Shown here piece by piece: positions 44,772-52,600 of a stretch of 64,000 nucleotides of DNA. How positions within the stretch are numbered: position 1 is the stretch's first letter; each line of letters starts with the position of its first letter. Below the pieces are notes generated by a model, which searched no databases, was not told the DNA's origin, and was given only the letters and a program-made list of their open reading frames with translations. The translations under genes and the position numbers were made by a program. Source of the DNA: Nocardia sp. BSTN01 (GTDB lineage Bacteria; Actinomycetota; Actinomycetes; Mycobacteriales; Mycobacteriaceae); the NCBI RefSeq assembly GCF_015354405.1, contig NZ_JADKYP010000017.1:1-64000 (forward strand). Reading direction: 5' to 3'.

Positions 44772-45635
44772 GTGCATATCGCGGTACTGGGAATGGGACG
44801 GATGGGTCGCGCCGTGGCCGGGCGCCTACTCGACGGCGGACATCGGGTGACGGTGTGGAACCGCACCGAAGGCAAAGCGGCCGAACTGATTTCGTCCGGC
44901 GCGACGGAGTCCGCAACGGTGGCGGCGGCCGTGTCGGGAGTCGACGCCGCCCTCACCGCGCTCGCCGACGACGCCGCGGTGACCTCTGTGGCCTTCGGCG
45001 AGTTGCAGACATCCCTCGATTCCGGCACCCCGTACATCGACTGTTCCACCGTCTCCCCCGCATTGGGCGCCGCCCTCGCCGACGGCTTCGGTGACCGGTT
45101 TCTGGCCCTTCCGATCGTCGGCGCGCCCGGCGCGGTGACGGCCGGGAAGGCGACGCTGCTGGCCGGTGGGCCCGCGCGGCTGCGGGACCGGCTCGCCCCA
45201 CTGCTCGGCACGCTCTCCGAGCGGGTGCGCCACTACGATTCGGCGGCACATGCGCTGACCGCCAAGGTGACCACGAATTTCCTGCTGATCACCGGGGTGG
45301 CGGCACTGGCCGAAGCGTTCACCGTGGGGCGATCCGGCGGACTCGGCGACGACCAGTTGCGCGAACTGCTCGCCGACGCGCCGGTCGTCGCGCCCGCCCT
45401 GGCGAACCGCTTCGACGCCGTGCTCACCGCCTCCCCCGACGGATGGTGGACCACCGTCCTGGGCGCCAAGGACGCCGGACTCGCTTTCGACATCGCCGCA
45501 CAGGCGGGCGCGCACCTGCCGCTGGCGGAAATCGTGCGCAAGCGTTACGAGGATGCGGCACGAACGAATCCCGACGCCGATATCGCGGCCATCGCCGCGC
45601 TGTACCGGGACGGCGGCGACTCGGCGCACGGGTGA
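44772..45635 (+). CDS. NAD(P)-dependent oxidoreductase of the 3-hydroxyisobutyrate dehydrogenase family
   Basis: The 287-residue protein starts MHIAVLGMGRMGRAVAGRLL, the dinucleotide-binding fold, followed by VWNRTEGKAAEL. The middle has PYIDCSTVSPALGAAL and LPIVGAPGAVTAGKATLLAGG, and the conserved active-site helix lysine is in HALTAKVTTNFLLITG. GTG 44772 has GAGGAGG 5 bases upstream. The family reduces or oxidises beta-hydroxy acids and also includes imine reductases; the substrate is not evident. Its last 91 bases overlap the convergent VOC gene. Confidence 0.87.
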   Translation: MHIAVLGMGRMGRAVAGRLLDGGHRVTVWNRTEGKAAELISSGATESATVAAAVSGVDAALTALADDAAVTSVAFGELQTSLDSGTPYIDCSTVSPALGAALADGFGDRFLALPIVGAPGAVTAGKATLLAGGPARLRDRLAPLLGTLSERVRHYDSAAHALTAKVTTNFLLITGVAALAEAFTVGRSGGLGDDQLRELLADAPVVAPALANRFDAVLTASPDGWWTTVLGAKDAGLAFDIAAQAGAHLPLAEIVRKRYEDAARTNPDADIAAIAALYRDGGDSAHG

Positions 45636-46123
45636 GCGATCGCCTCGTCGACTCCCGGCTGCGCGACTCGAGGCTCGGCGGCTCCGGGCTCGGCGGCTCC
45701 GGTTTGGGCGAAGTGCACGACTTCCCACAGATGCCCGTCGGGGTCGGCGAAGTAGCCGGCATAGATTCCCCACGGCCGGGTGCGCGCGGGCTGGACCACG
45801 GTGCCGCCCGACGCGCCGGCGAGTTCCAGAACTCGTACCGCCTCGGCGTCACTGTCGACGAACCAGCCCAGACTCATCGCGGAACCGTGCACGCGTTCCG
45901 GCGGGATACCCGCGTCCTTGGCCAGGTCGTCGCGCCCGTAGAGCGCCGGCGTCACCCCGTTGCCGAGCGTGAACATGACCACCGCCCCACCGGGATTGTC
46001 CGCATCCGGCCGGAATTCGGTTCCGATGATCCCCGGTGACTCCAATCCGAGCGCCCGGTAGAACCGCAGCGACACCTCCAGATCGCGCACGCCCAGCGTG
46101 ATCGCGTGGATCTGTGCTCGCAT
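45545..46123 (-). CDS. VOC family protein with a low-complexity C-terminal tail
   Basis: The 192-residue protein has a VOC fold in its first 130 residues (IHAITLGVRDLEVSLRFYRALGLESPG near the start, GIYAGYFADPDGHLWEVVHFA near the end). After that comes an Ala/Pro/Glu-rich tail (GAAEPGAAEPRVAQPG) encoded by short DNA repeats, and the last 91 bases overlap the convergent dehydrogenase gene. The tail may be read-through of a lost stop codon. The enzyme activity is unknown. Confidence 0.8.
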   Translation of the reverse strand: MRAQIHAITLGVRDLEVSLRFYRALGLESPGIIGTEFRPDADNPGGAVVMFTLGNGVTPALYGRDDLAKDAGIPPERVHGSAMSLGWFVDSDAEAVRVLELAGASGGTVVQPARTRPWGIYAGYFADPDGHLWEVVHFAQTGAAEPGAAEPRVAQPGVDEAIAHPCAESPPSRYSAAMAAISASGFVRAASS

Positions 46124-46285
46124 CGGACATGTCGCGCGCTGGGTCTCACTTCCGCAGGCCCGCGTAACTTCCGGCACCGATGTTGCGGGCCGGATCGTGC
46201 GGCGCGGCGCGACCGCGAAATGCCGTCCAGGCGCACCCGAAACCGCTGGTCACGCCGGTCCGGTCCAGGCCGGCCGGCCGCGTAA

Positions 46286-46301
46286 TCCGGTCTTTACCGG
46301 A
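46286..46301 (+). promoter_or_regulatory. Palindrome upstream of the GntR gene
   Basis: TCCGGT-CTTT-ACCGGA is a perfect 6-bp inverted repeat about 40 bases before the GntR start. It is a candidate operator for the GntR regulator and the amidase gene behind it. Confidence 0.45.
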
Positions 46302-46342
46302 AGTCCTTGTCGCGTAACGCGGATTCTCTGCACGCTACCGGC

Positions 46343-47167
46343 ATGCACCACCGCTCCGAACAACTCCGCTCCGACCGGACCACTCACGACCGCCGCGTGT
46401 TCGGCGATCAGATGCGCGAAATCCTGCCGGCCGCAGCGCAACTGCCCGCCCGGCGCCTACGGGATCTACTGCGGGCGGACCTGCGGGCGGGCTCGTTCGG
46501 CACCGGGCGGCTGCCCGGCGAACCGGAATTGATGGCGCGCCACCATCTCCCGCGCGACGTGGTCCGCGCCGCGCTGAGCATGCTGCGCGCCGACGGTTTG
46601 ATCGAGCGACGCCGCGGAGTGGGCACGGTCACGGTCGGCGAGCACTATGTCGTATCCGGCGCACTGCCGCCGGAGGGCCGGACACTCGAGCAGCATCTGG
46701 CCCTCGGCCGGATCTCGCCACGCCTGCTGTACTGGGCGTGGATCCCAGCGCCGCCGGTGATCGCCGCCCATCTGGCCGGTGTCGGGCCAGGAGACGATTG
46801 CCTGTGCGTCGAATACGTCCTGCTGCTCGACGATCGCCCACTCGCGGTGTTCACCAATTACTTGCGCACACCGGAGGCGACGCGGATCGATCAGGCCGCG
46901 TTCGGCGACGACTTCTACAGCCTGTTGCGCGGCGGCCGGGTGGATGTCGGCGGCAGCGACGTCGGCGTCCAGGCCGCACGCGCCGACGAGTGCACCGCGG
47001 CACTGCTGCACATCCTGCCCGGTGAGCCGGTGCTGCTGGTGGAACAGACCATCCGCACCCGCGCCGGTATCGCCGTCGATTACGCGCTGGGTTCCTGCCG
47101 TGCCGAGATCCAACTCGAACTCGGCGCCATCCCCCGGCTCGATATGACCGCCACCCTGTCCCGCTGA
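46343..47167 (+). CDS. GntR/HutC family regulator (UTRA domain)
   Basis: The 274-residue protein has a winged helix (LRDLLRADLRAGSFGTGRLPGEPELMARHHLPRDVVRAALSMLRADGLIERRRGVGTVTV, about residues 35-95) and a C-terminal UTRA-type effector domain (ISPRLLYWAWIPAPPVIAAHL, CLCVEYVLLLDDRPLAVF, GEPVLLVEQTIRTRAG). ATG 46343 is the probable start; the in-frame start at 46307 lies in the presumed promoter. The amidase gene follows after 29 bases, so it probably regulates that operon. Confidence 0.88.
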   Translation: MHHRSEQLRSDRTTHDRRVFGDQMREILPAAAQLPARRLRDLLRADLRAGSFGTGRLPGEPELMARHHLPRDVVRAALSMLRADGLIERRRGVGTVTVGEHYVVSGALPPEGRTLEQHLALGRISPRLLYWAWIPAPPVIAAHLAGVGPGDDCLCVEYVLLLDDRPLAVFTNYLRTPEATRIDQAAFGDDFYSLLRGGRVDVGGSDVGVQAARADECTAALLHILPGEPVLLVEQTIRTRAGIAVDYALGSCRAEIQLELGAIPRLDMTATLSR

Positions 47168-47196
47168 CACCTCCGCCCGCCCAGGTAAGGACGACC

Positions 47197-48615
47197 ATGA
47201 CACTCGCCGACCCACCCGTACTCTCCGGACTGACCGAGGCCGCCGCCGCGCTGCGCTCCGGCGAGACCACCGCCACTCGGCTGGTCGAACAGGCCCTCGC
47301 CGCCGCCGACGCTCACGACGCGACGCTCGGTGTCTACCTGTCGCGGTTCGACGAGCGCGCCGTCGCACAGGCCGCGCGCATCGACGAGAAGCTGGCCGCC
47401 GGCGTTGCGCTCGGCCCACTGGCCGGAATTCCGGTGGGAATCAAGGATATTCTCGCCCATTCCGCCGCGCCCACCACCGCGCAGAGCCTGGTTCTCGATC
47501 CCGGCTGGGGCGCCGCCCAGGGCGATTGCACGGTGGTCCGCCGGCTCGAGGAGGCCGGCGCCGTCGTCACCGGCAAGGTGACCACGATGGAGTTCGCCAT
47601 CGGTCTCCCGGATCCGGCCAAACCCTTTCCGGTACCACGTAATCCGTGGGATCCGTCCCGTTGGGCGGGCGGGTCGAGTTCGGGATCGGGCAGCGGCGTG
47701 GCCGCCGGGATGTTCCTGGGTGCCGTCGGGACGGACACCGCGGGCAGTATCCGTATTCCGGCCGCATTCAATGGGGTCACCGGATTGAAGCCGACCTTCG
47801 GCCGCGTCCCGAAATCCGGTGTGGTTCCGCTGGGGTACACGCTCGACCATCCGGGTCCGATGGCCCGTTCGGCCGCCGACTGCGCTCTGCTGCTGTCGGT
47901 GCTGGCGGGATACGACCCGGCCGATCCCTACAGTGCGCACACACCGATCGACGACTATCCGGGTGCGCTCACCGGCGATCTGAGCGGGCTGACCATCGGC
48001 GTGGACGATCTGGATCGGTTCGCCGACGGTGGTATCGATCCGGCTCAGCCACAACGGTTTTCCGATGCCGTGGCCGTGCTCGCCGCGGCGGGCGCCCGGA
48101 TCGTGCCCGTGGAGGTGCCGATGTACCGGGAACTGACCGCGGTCGACGTCGTGGTGATGCTGGCGGAGGCGCACGCCTACCACCGGCCCGCGCTGCGCGA
48201 ACGCTGGGCTGACTACGGACAGGCCACCCGCATCATCCTCGCCGGCGGCGATGCGGTCAGCGGCCCGGATTATGTTCAGGCTCAACGGGTTCGCCGCATC
48301 GGCAGGCAGCGGATGGCCGAACTGCTGACGAAGGTCGACCTGGTGGTGACGCCGACCGGACACCTCGGCGCCCCCGCGATCGCCGATCTGGATCAACTAC
48401 AACCGATGGGGGTGCTGTCGAGTCTGCACACCCCGTACTGGAACCCGCTGGGCAACCCCACCCTCGCGCTGCCGATCGGCGCCACCGCCGGCGGTCTGCC
48501 CCTGTCGATGTCGGTGTCCGGCAACCATTTCGGCGAAGCCACCGTCCTGCGCACCGGGGACGCCTACCAGCGCCGCACCACCCACCACATCGAAACCCCC
48601 ACCGCCCTCCGCTGA
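47197..48615 (+). CDS. Amidase signature family hydrolase
   Basis: The 472-residue protein carries the amidase-signature Ser-Ser-Lys triad: Lys in GIPVGIKDILA near residue 86, and the serines in GGSSSGSGSGVAAG and GTDTAGSIRIPAAFNG. The C-terminal region (TPYWNPLGNPTLALPIG) closes the active site. Relatives cleave amides such as aryl acylamides, allophanate or the Glu-tRNA(Gln) donor; this is not GatA, because no gatB or gatC is present. GntR precedes it and a 45-codon ORF follows after 17 bases. Confidence 0.93.
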   Translation: MTLADPPVLSGLTEAAAALRSGETTATRLVEQALAAADAHDATLGVYLSRFDERAVAQAARIDEKLAAGVALGPLAGIPVGIKDILAHSAAPTTAQSLVLDPGWGAAQGDCTVVRRLEEAGAVVTGKVTTMEFAIGLPDPAKPFPVPRNPWDPSRWAGGSSSGSGSGVAAGMFLGAVGTDTAGSIRIPAAFNGVTGLKPTFGRVPKSGVVPLGYTLDHPGPMARSAADCALLLSVLAGYDPADPYSAHTPIDDYPGALTGDLSGLTIGVDDLDRFADGGIDPAQPQRFSDAVAVLAAAGARIVPVEVPMYRELTAVDVVVMLAEAHAYHRPALRERWADYGQATRIILAGGDAVSGPDYVQAQRVRRIGRQRMAELLTKVDLVVTPTGHLGAPAIADLDQLQPMGVLSSLHTPYWNPLGNPTLALPIGATAGGLPLSMSVSGNHFGEATVLRTGDAYQRRTTHHIETPTALR

Positions 48616-48632
48616 ATCGTCAGGAGCCGATC

Positions 48633-48770
48633 ATGACCTGGACCACCGACCCCGAGGAAACCGCAGCGGTCGACGCGATGCGGGTGGCCGTGCGCGCCAT
48701 GGCCGACCTGCTCACCACGGTCGACGCCACCCGCTACACCGACCCCGCGGGCGGCTTCGGTCTCACCTGA
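48633..48770 (+). CDS. 45-residue small protein in the amidase operon
   Basis: The frame starts ATG with AGGAG 8 bases upstream, 17 bases after the amidase stop. It encodes MTWTTDPEETAAVDAMRVAV and then RAMADLLTTVDATRYTDPAG, ending GFGLT. The middle is an amphipathic helix. Small proteins co-encoded with amidases can be partners, as AtzG is for AtzE; the resemblance here is in gene position only. I do not recognise a family. Confidence 0.55.
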   Translation: MTWTTDPEETAAVDAMRVAVRAMADLLTTVDATRYTDPAGGFGLT

Positions 48771-48778
48771 GGCTCACG

Positions 48779-49033
48779 TCACCGGCGTTTCACGGCGACG
48801 AGGCACCGTGCCGGGCCCAGAGCCGCGACGAGCCCACCGATTCGACCGGCCCGGCGTCCGGCCTCCGCCAGCGCCGCCTCGCCGGCCGCGCGCGCCGCCC
48901 CGAATCCGATGCGGGCGACCAGGTCGGGGCGCAACTGGGCGGCCGGCCGCTGGGTCAGCCCCATCACGCGATAGAGCGTGGCGGCGACGACCGGATCACG
49001 GGGTGCGCTGGGGACCGACAAATCGCTGACCAT
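48779..49033 (-). CDS. 84-residue protein of unknown function
   Basis: The product is MVSDLSVPSAPRDPVVAATL onward, with an Ala/Gly/Arg-rich helical second half and no cysteine pair or membrane helix. Codon use is normal for the window. It overlaps the gene on the opposite strand near its start region and ends just after the small amidase-operon ORF. I cannot assign a family; it may be a remnant. Confidence 0.4.
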   Translation of the reverse strand: MVSDLSVPSAPRDPVVAATLYRVMGLTQRPAAQLRPDLVARIGFGAARAAGEAALAEAGRRAGRIGGLVAALGPARCLVAVKRR

Positions 49034-49037
49034 CGGT

Positions 49038-49427
49038 GTGTGGGAACTCCCGCCGCGGGCCCTGGCGCTGTTCGCGGTGGCCGCGTACCAGGTGGTCGAC
49101 ATGACGGCGCCCACACCGGAGTTGGCCCGCACGGCAACACTTTTCGCACTGCGCTACCTGCGCGGCCACGAGGCGTTCCGGTACACCCGTGGTCACGAAC
49201 CGCAGTGGCTGTTGAACGCGGCGGTCACCCATATGGAGTCCGAGCGCAATCTCGTCGACACCGTGGCCGCGCTGCTGTCCCTGCGCCACGCCGGCGACTT
49301 GGCGGTCAGGCCGGAACAAGCCGCCGAGATCATCGTGCGCACCGTGGTGTCGCACATCCTCGTCGAACGCAGCACCCTGAGCGACGAGGAGATCGCGGAG
49401 ATGGTCGTGCGGGCAACGTCGGCCTGA
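49038..49427 (+). CDS. Helical protein resembling the C-terminal half of a TetR regulator
   Basis: The 129-residue frame starts GTG (VWELPPRALALFAVAAYQVVD) and is helical throughout, ending AVRPEQAAEIIVRTVVSHILVERSTLSDEEIAEMVVRATSA. The EQAAEIIVRTVVS pattern is common in TetR effector domains. There is no helix-turn-helix upstream, so this may be a truncated regulator. In-frame GTG/ATG codons farther upstream (48978) do not add a DNA-binding domain. Confidence 0.45.
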   Translation: MWELPPRALALFAVAAYQVVDMTAPTPELARTATLFALRYLRGHEAFRYTRGHEPQWLLNAAVTHMESERNLVDTVAALLSLRHAGDLAVRPEQAAEIIVRTVVSHILVERSTLSDEEIAEMVVRATSA

Positions 49428-49598
49428 GGACGCACTCAAACTGAGACGCATCCGGGTATCGAGTATCACCGCCGCGCCAAAGACCACGGCGACACCGAAC
49501 TACCCACCTCGGGGGGCACATCGACATCCCGCCCGAGCCGGTTCCGCCCGCTCGTCAGCCCACCCAGGTGGCAGTCGGGGTGATCCAGCACACAGCGC

Positions 49599-49634
49599 AT
49601 ATAGGTTGTGCACAACTTTATTGCGTCCTATATT
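49599..49634 (+). promoter_or_regulatory. ohrR promoter and OhrR operator
   Basis: TTGTGC (49606-49611) and TATATT (49629-49634) are 17 bases apart, and the ATG at 49641 is 7 bases after the -10, so the mRNA is probably leaderless. A perfect 12-bp palindrome GTTGTGCACAAC lies at 49605-49616, and ATATAGG and CCTATAT form inverted arms at 49599-49605 and 49627-49633. OhrR repressors bind AT-rich dyads that overlap the promoter, as seen here. Confidence 0.65.
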
Positions 49635-49640
49635 TGTCTC

Positions 49641-50114
49641 ATGACCGATCCGCTGGCTCTGGACCAGCAGCTGTGCTTCCAGCTGTACGCCGCCTCCCGG
49701 GCGGTGACGGCCCGCTATCGGCCGCAGCTGGACGCGCTGGGGCTGACCTATCCGCAGTATCTGGTCATGCTGGCGCTGTGGGAGCGCGACGGGCGCGGCG
49801 TCGGTGATCTCTGCTCCGCCCTCGCCCTCGATTCCGGTACGCTCTCACCGCTGTTGAAACGCCTGGAGGCCGCCGGGTTCGTCGAACGCCGGCGTGCCGC
49901 GGACGACGAACGCCGGGTCGAGATCCGGCTCACCGAACGCGGGGACGCACTGCGAGAACGCGCCTGCGACATTCCGGCGCGCATGGCCACCGCATTCGGC
50001 GGCGGACTGTCCCTGGACGAGCTGGTGACATTGCGCGAAACACTGGCCCGGCTGACTGCCGCGCTGAATACCGAACCGGATGCCGAAGGCGCATCCACCG
50101 AGAGAAAGCGATGA
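49641..50114 (+). CDS. ohrR: Organic-peroxide-sensing MarR regulator OhrR
   Basis: The 157-residue winged-helix protein carries the reactive Cys12 in ALDQQLCFQLYAASR, the residue that senses organic peroxides in the OhrR subfamily. The MarR core is ALGLTYPQYLVMLALWERDG...LALDSGTLSPLLKRLEAAGFVERRR. It overlaps ohr by 4 bases (ATGA), the standard ohrR-ohr arrangement. The promoter and palindromes just upstream indicate autorepression. Confidence 0.93.
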   Translation: MTDPLALDQQLCFQLYAASRAVTARYRPQLDALGLTYPQYLVMLALWERDGRGVGDLCSALALDSGTLSPLLKRLEAAGFVERRRAADDERRVEIRLTERGDALRERACDIPARMATAFGGGLSLDELVTLRETLARLTAALNTEPDAEGASTERKR

Positions 50115-50542
50115 CCGATATGGCAATTCTCTACACCGCCGAGGCCCTGGCCACCGGAGACGGCCGCAACGGCCACGCCCGCACCACCGACGGCAAACTG
50201 GACATCACCCTCGCCATACCGCAGGAGATGGGTGGCAGCGGGGCGGGCACCAACCCCGAGCAGCTGTTCGCCGCCGGCTACGCGGCGTGCTTCCACTCGG
50301 CGCTGCGCGCGGTCAGCAAGCAGGAGAAGGCCGACGTCAGCGATTCCGCGGTCGGCGCGAAGGTCGGCATCGGCCCGAACGACGCGGGCGGCTTCGGTCT
50401 GGAGGTGACCCTGGAGGTGTCACTGCCGCACCTCTCGCGCGACGAGGCTCAGGCGCTGGCCGACAAGGCACACCAGGTGTGCCCGTACTCGAATGCGACG
50501 CGTGGCAACATCGACGTCCACGTGATCGTCGCCGAGGACTGA
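50111..50542 (+). CDS. ohr: Organic hydroperoxide reductase Ohr (OsmC family)
   Basis: The 143-residue protein detoxifies organic hydroperoxides with two catalytic cysteines: one in AAGYAACFHSALRAV near residue 60 and one in HQVCPYSNATRGN near 124. The Arg/Glu pair expected to steer the peroxide is consistent with the NPEQLFAAGYA segment. It is co-transcribed with ohrR. ATG 50120 is an alternative start giving MAILYTAEA. Confidence 0.95.
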   Translation: MTDMAILYTAEALATGDGRNGHARTTDGKLDITLAIPQEMGGSGAGTNPEQLFAAGYAACFHSALRAVSKQEKADVSDSAVGAKVGIGPNDAGGFGLEVTLEVSLPHLSRDEAQALADKAHQVCPYSNATRGNIDVHVIVAED

Positions 50543-50543
50543 G

Positions 50544-50699
50544 TCAGCCGCGCTGCCACCAGCGCTTCGCCGGCGCCGGGTCGGTGTGCCCGCCACACCA
50601 CCGGTCGGCCGGAACCGTCGCGCGCACCTCGTCGATGTGGGCGCCGCAGCCGGACCAGGTGGTCTTGCCGCAGGTCGTGCAGGTGGTCGGGACGCACAT
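50544..50699 (-). CDS. Small cysteine-rich (zinc-ribbon-like) protein
   Basis: The 51-residue product starts MCVPTTCTTCGKTTWSGCGA and has a further Cys in DRWCGGHTD. The CxxCxxC/CG knuckle pattern suggests zinc binding. GAGGAG lies 6 bases before ATG 50699. Similar short actinobacterial proteins are known only as hypotheticals. It lies between ohr and the universal stress protein gene, the latter upstream on the same strand. Confidence 0.7.
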   Translation of the reverse strand: MCVPTTCTTCGKTTWSGCGAHIDEVRATVPADRWCGGHTDPAPAKRWWQRG

Positions 50700-50735
50700 G
50701 ACATCTCCTCGTGGTCGGGGCGTCGTGGTGCGCCG

Positions 50736-51671
50736 TCAGCGGCGCACCACCATGATGGGACATTCGACCGAACCGATCAGCGCCACACTGGTCGAGCCGA
50801 GCAGCATCCCGGCGAATCCGCCGCGGCCGCGGCTGCCCACCACCACCAGTTGCGCCGAATCCGATTGCTCCAGCAGCGATTTCGCGGGATTGTCGCGCAC
50901 CACCTGCAGAGTGACCGGCAGCTCGGGATACCGTTCGCGCCACGGCGCGAGCCGCTCGGCGAGCATGGCGTGTTCGGCGCGCACGATCGTATCCCAGCCG
51001 AACATCGAGATGTCGAGACCGGTGGTGTCGCTCCACGAATGCAGCGCCACCAACTCGACACCACGCCGGTGCGCCTCGGCGAATGCCGCGTCGACGGCGG
51101 GTTCGCTGTTCTCGGTGCCGTCGACACCCACCAGCACCGGACGCCGCACCGCGACCGGGTCGGTGGCCGCATGGGATTTGACGATCACCACCGGACATTT
51201 CGCATGATGGACCAGCGCCGAGCTGACCGATCCCAGCAACCCGCGCTGCAACGCACCTCGCCCGCGACTGCCCGCGACCAGCTTGCCGGCGGACTCCGAC
51301 CGCACCAACATGTCGCCGATGATCAGCTCCAGTCCCAGTTCGGCGTCGATATCGAGATCCGGCCCGCCGATGTCGCGAGCCACGTCCGTCGCGCGCGTGA
51401 GGATCTGCTCGCCGTCGGTGCGCAACCAATCCGGCTGTGCCGTACCGGCGGCCAGGCCGGGACCGAAACTCGCCGGAATCGCGATCGAATGCACGATCTG
51501 CAGCGGTGATCCGCTCAGTGCCGCATCGCGGGCCGCCCATGCCACCGCCTGCAGCGAGGTCGGCGAGCCGTCCACGGCGACGACGATCGGCCCCTTCGCG
51601 GTCTCCGGCTGCCCCGCGGGTACGGACTCGGCGGACGCGGACTTCTCGGTCACGGATTCCTCGGTGGTCAC
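50736..51671 (-). CDS. Tandem universal stress protein
   Basis: The 311-residue protein has two Usp domains. The first starts GPIVVAVDGSPTSLQAVAWAARDAA and ends GSRGRGALQRGLLGSVSSALVHHAKCPVVIV; the second starts RPVLVGVDGTENSEPAVDAAF and ends GSRGRGGFAGMLLGSTSVALIGSVECPIMVV. The G-x2-G-x9-G(S/T) ATP-binding motif is intact in both. GTG 51671 is preferred because GAGGAGG lies 6 bases upstream; ATG 51677 abuts that site. Tandem Usp proteins respond to hypoxia and other stress in mycobacteria. Confidence 0.93.
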   Translation of the reverse strand: MTTEESVTEKSASAESVPAGQPETAKGPIVVAVDGSPTSLQAVAWAARDAALSGSPLQIVHSIAIPASFGPGLAAGTAQPDWLRTDGEQILTRATDVARDIGGPDLDIDAELGLELIIGDMLVRSESAGKLVAGSRGRGALQRGLLGSVSSALVHHAKCPVVIVKSHAATDPVAVRRPVLVGVDGTENSEPAVDAAFAEAHRRGVELVALHSWSDTTGLDISMFGWDTIVRAEHAMLAERLAPWRERYPELPVTLQVVRDNPAKSLLEQSDSAQLVVVGSRGRGGFAGMLLGSTSVALIGSVECPIMVVRR

Positions 51672-51820
51672 GGACATCCTCCTCGATCGACTACGCGGCG
51701 TACGAAGGCCGGTCCGGCCCGGCGGCCGCCACAGGGCGGAACTCGGGAGCACTGCACCTATCGGAACAGCTCGATCGTAGCCGGAGCGCGGCGATTCCCT
51801 CGGAATCGAATCGAGGAGAC

Positions 51821-51861
51821 TGGTCTGACCACTTGACCTCTGACCGCAGCGGGATTACCGT
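51821..51861 (+). promoter_or_regulatory. Promoter and FadR-type operator of the GntR gene
   Basis: TGGTCTGACCA (51821-51831) matches the FadR-subfamily operator pattern TnGTnnnACnA. It touches TTGACC (51833-51838), which with TACCGT (51856-51861) and a 17-base spacer makes a promoter. ATG 51869 lies 7 bases after the -10, so the mRNA is probably leaderless. Autorepression is likely. Confidence 0.65.
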
Positions 51862-51868
51862 TCCGGTC

Positions 51869-52600
51869 ATGGCCTTTCAGCGGATCGACCGGCAGACGGT
51901 CCCCGACGCGGTATTCGACCAGCTCGTCACCGAGGTCCTCGACGGAGAGCTTCCGGCGGGCGCCACCCTCCCGGCCGAGCGACAGCTCGCCGAGGCACTC
52001 GGGGTGTCGCGGCCTACCGTGCGCGAGGCACTGCGCAAGCTCGCGCACACCGGCCTCATCGACGTGCGCCAGGGCGGGGCGACCACGGTGCGCGACTTCC
52101 GTCGTGCGGCCGGATTGGATCTGCTGCCCCGGCTCATCGTGCGCAACGGCGAGTTCGACCACACCGTGGTCGCGAGCATCCTGCAGGCGCGCCTGGTCCT
52201 GGGCCGGGAGGTCGCCGCCCTGGCCGCCGAGCAGGGCGGCACGCAACTGCACGCCGAACTCGGCGACTGCCTGGAATCGCTTGCCGCACAACAAGAGCCG
52301 GTCGCACAACAACTCGAGGCGCTGAAATACTGGGACCACATCGTCGACGGCACCGGATCGATCGTCTTCCGGCTGTTGTTCAACACACTGCGTGAGGTCT
52401 ACGAGCCCGCGATCGTCGCGCTGGCGGGTGTGATGGCCGCCGAGGTCGGCAGCATCGACCACTACCGCCGGCTCACCGCGGCCGTCGTCGGCGGCGACCC
52501 CGCCGCGGCCCGCACCGCCGCGGACACGCTGTTACGCGTCGCCGCAACACAATTCGACACCGTGATACGCACGATGGAAGGTGCGGACGATGACCGCTGA
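51869..52600 (+). CDS. FadR-subfamily GntR regulator
   Basis: The 243-residue protein has a winged helix (AVFDQLVTEVLDGELPAGATLPAERQLAEALGVSRPTVREALRKLAHTGLIDVRQGG, about residues 12-68) and an all-helical FCD/FadR-like effector domain. The gene is translationally close to the membrane hydroxylase gene, whose ATG 52590 lies inside its 3' end. A fatty-acid-linked signal is a reasonable inference given that partner. Confidence 0.9.
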   Translation: MAFQRIDRQTVPDAVFDQLVTEVLDGELPAGATLPAERQLAEALGVSRPTVREALRKLAHTGLIDVRQGGATTVRDFRRAAGLDLLPRLIVRNGEFDHTVVASILQARLVLGREVAALAAEQGGTQLHAELGDCLESLAAQQEPVAQQLEALKYWDHIVDGTGSIVFRLLFNTLREVYEPAIVALAGVMAAEVGSIDHYRRLTAAVVGGDPAAARTAADTLLRVAATQFDTVIRTMEGADDDR

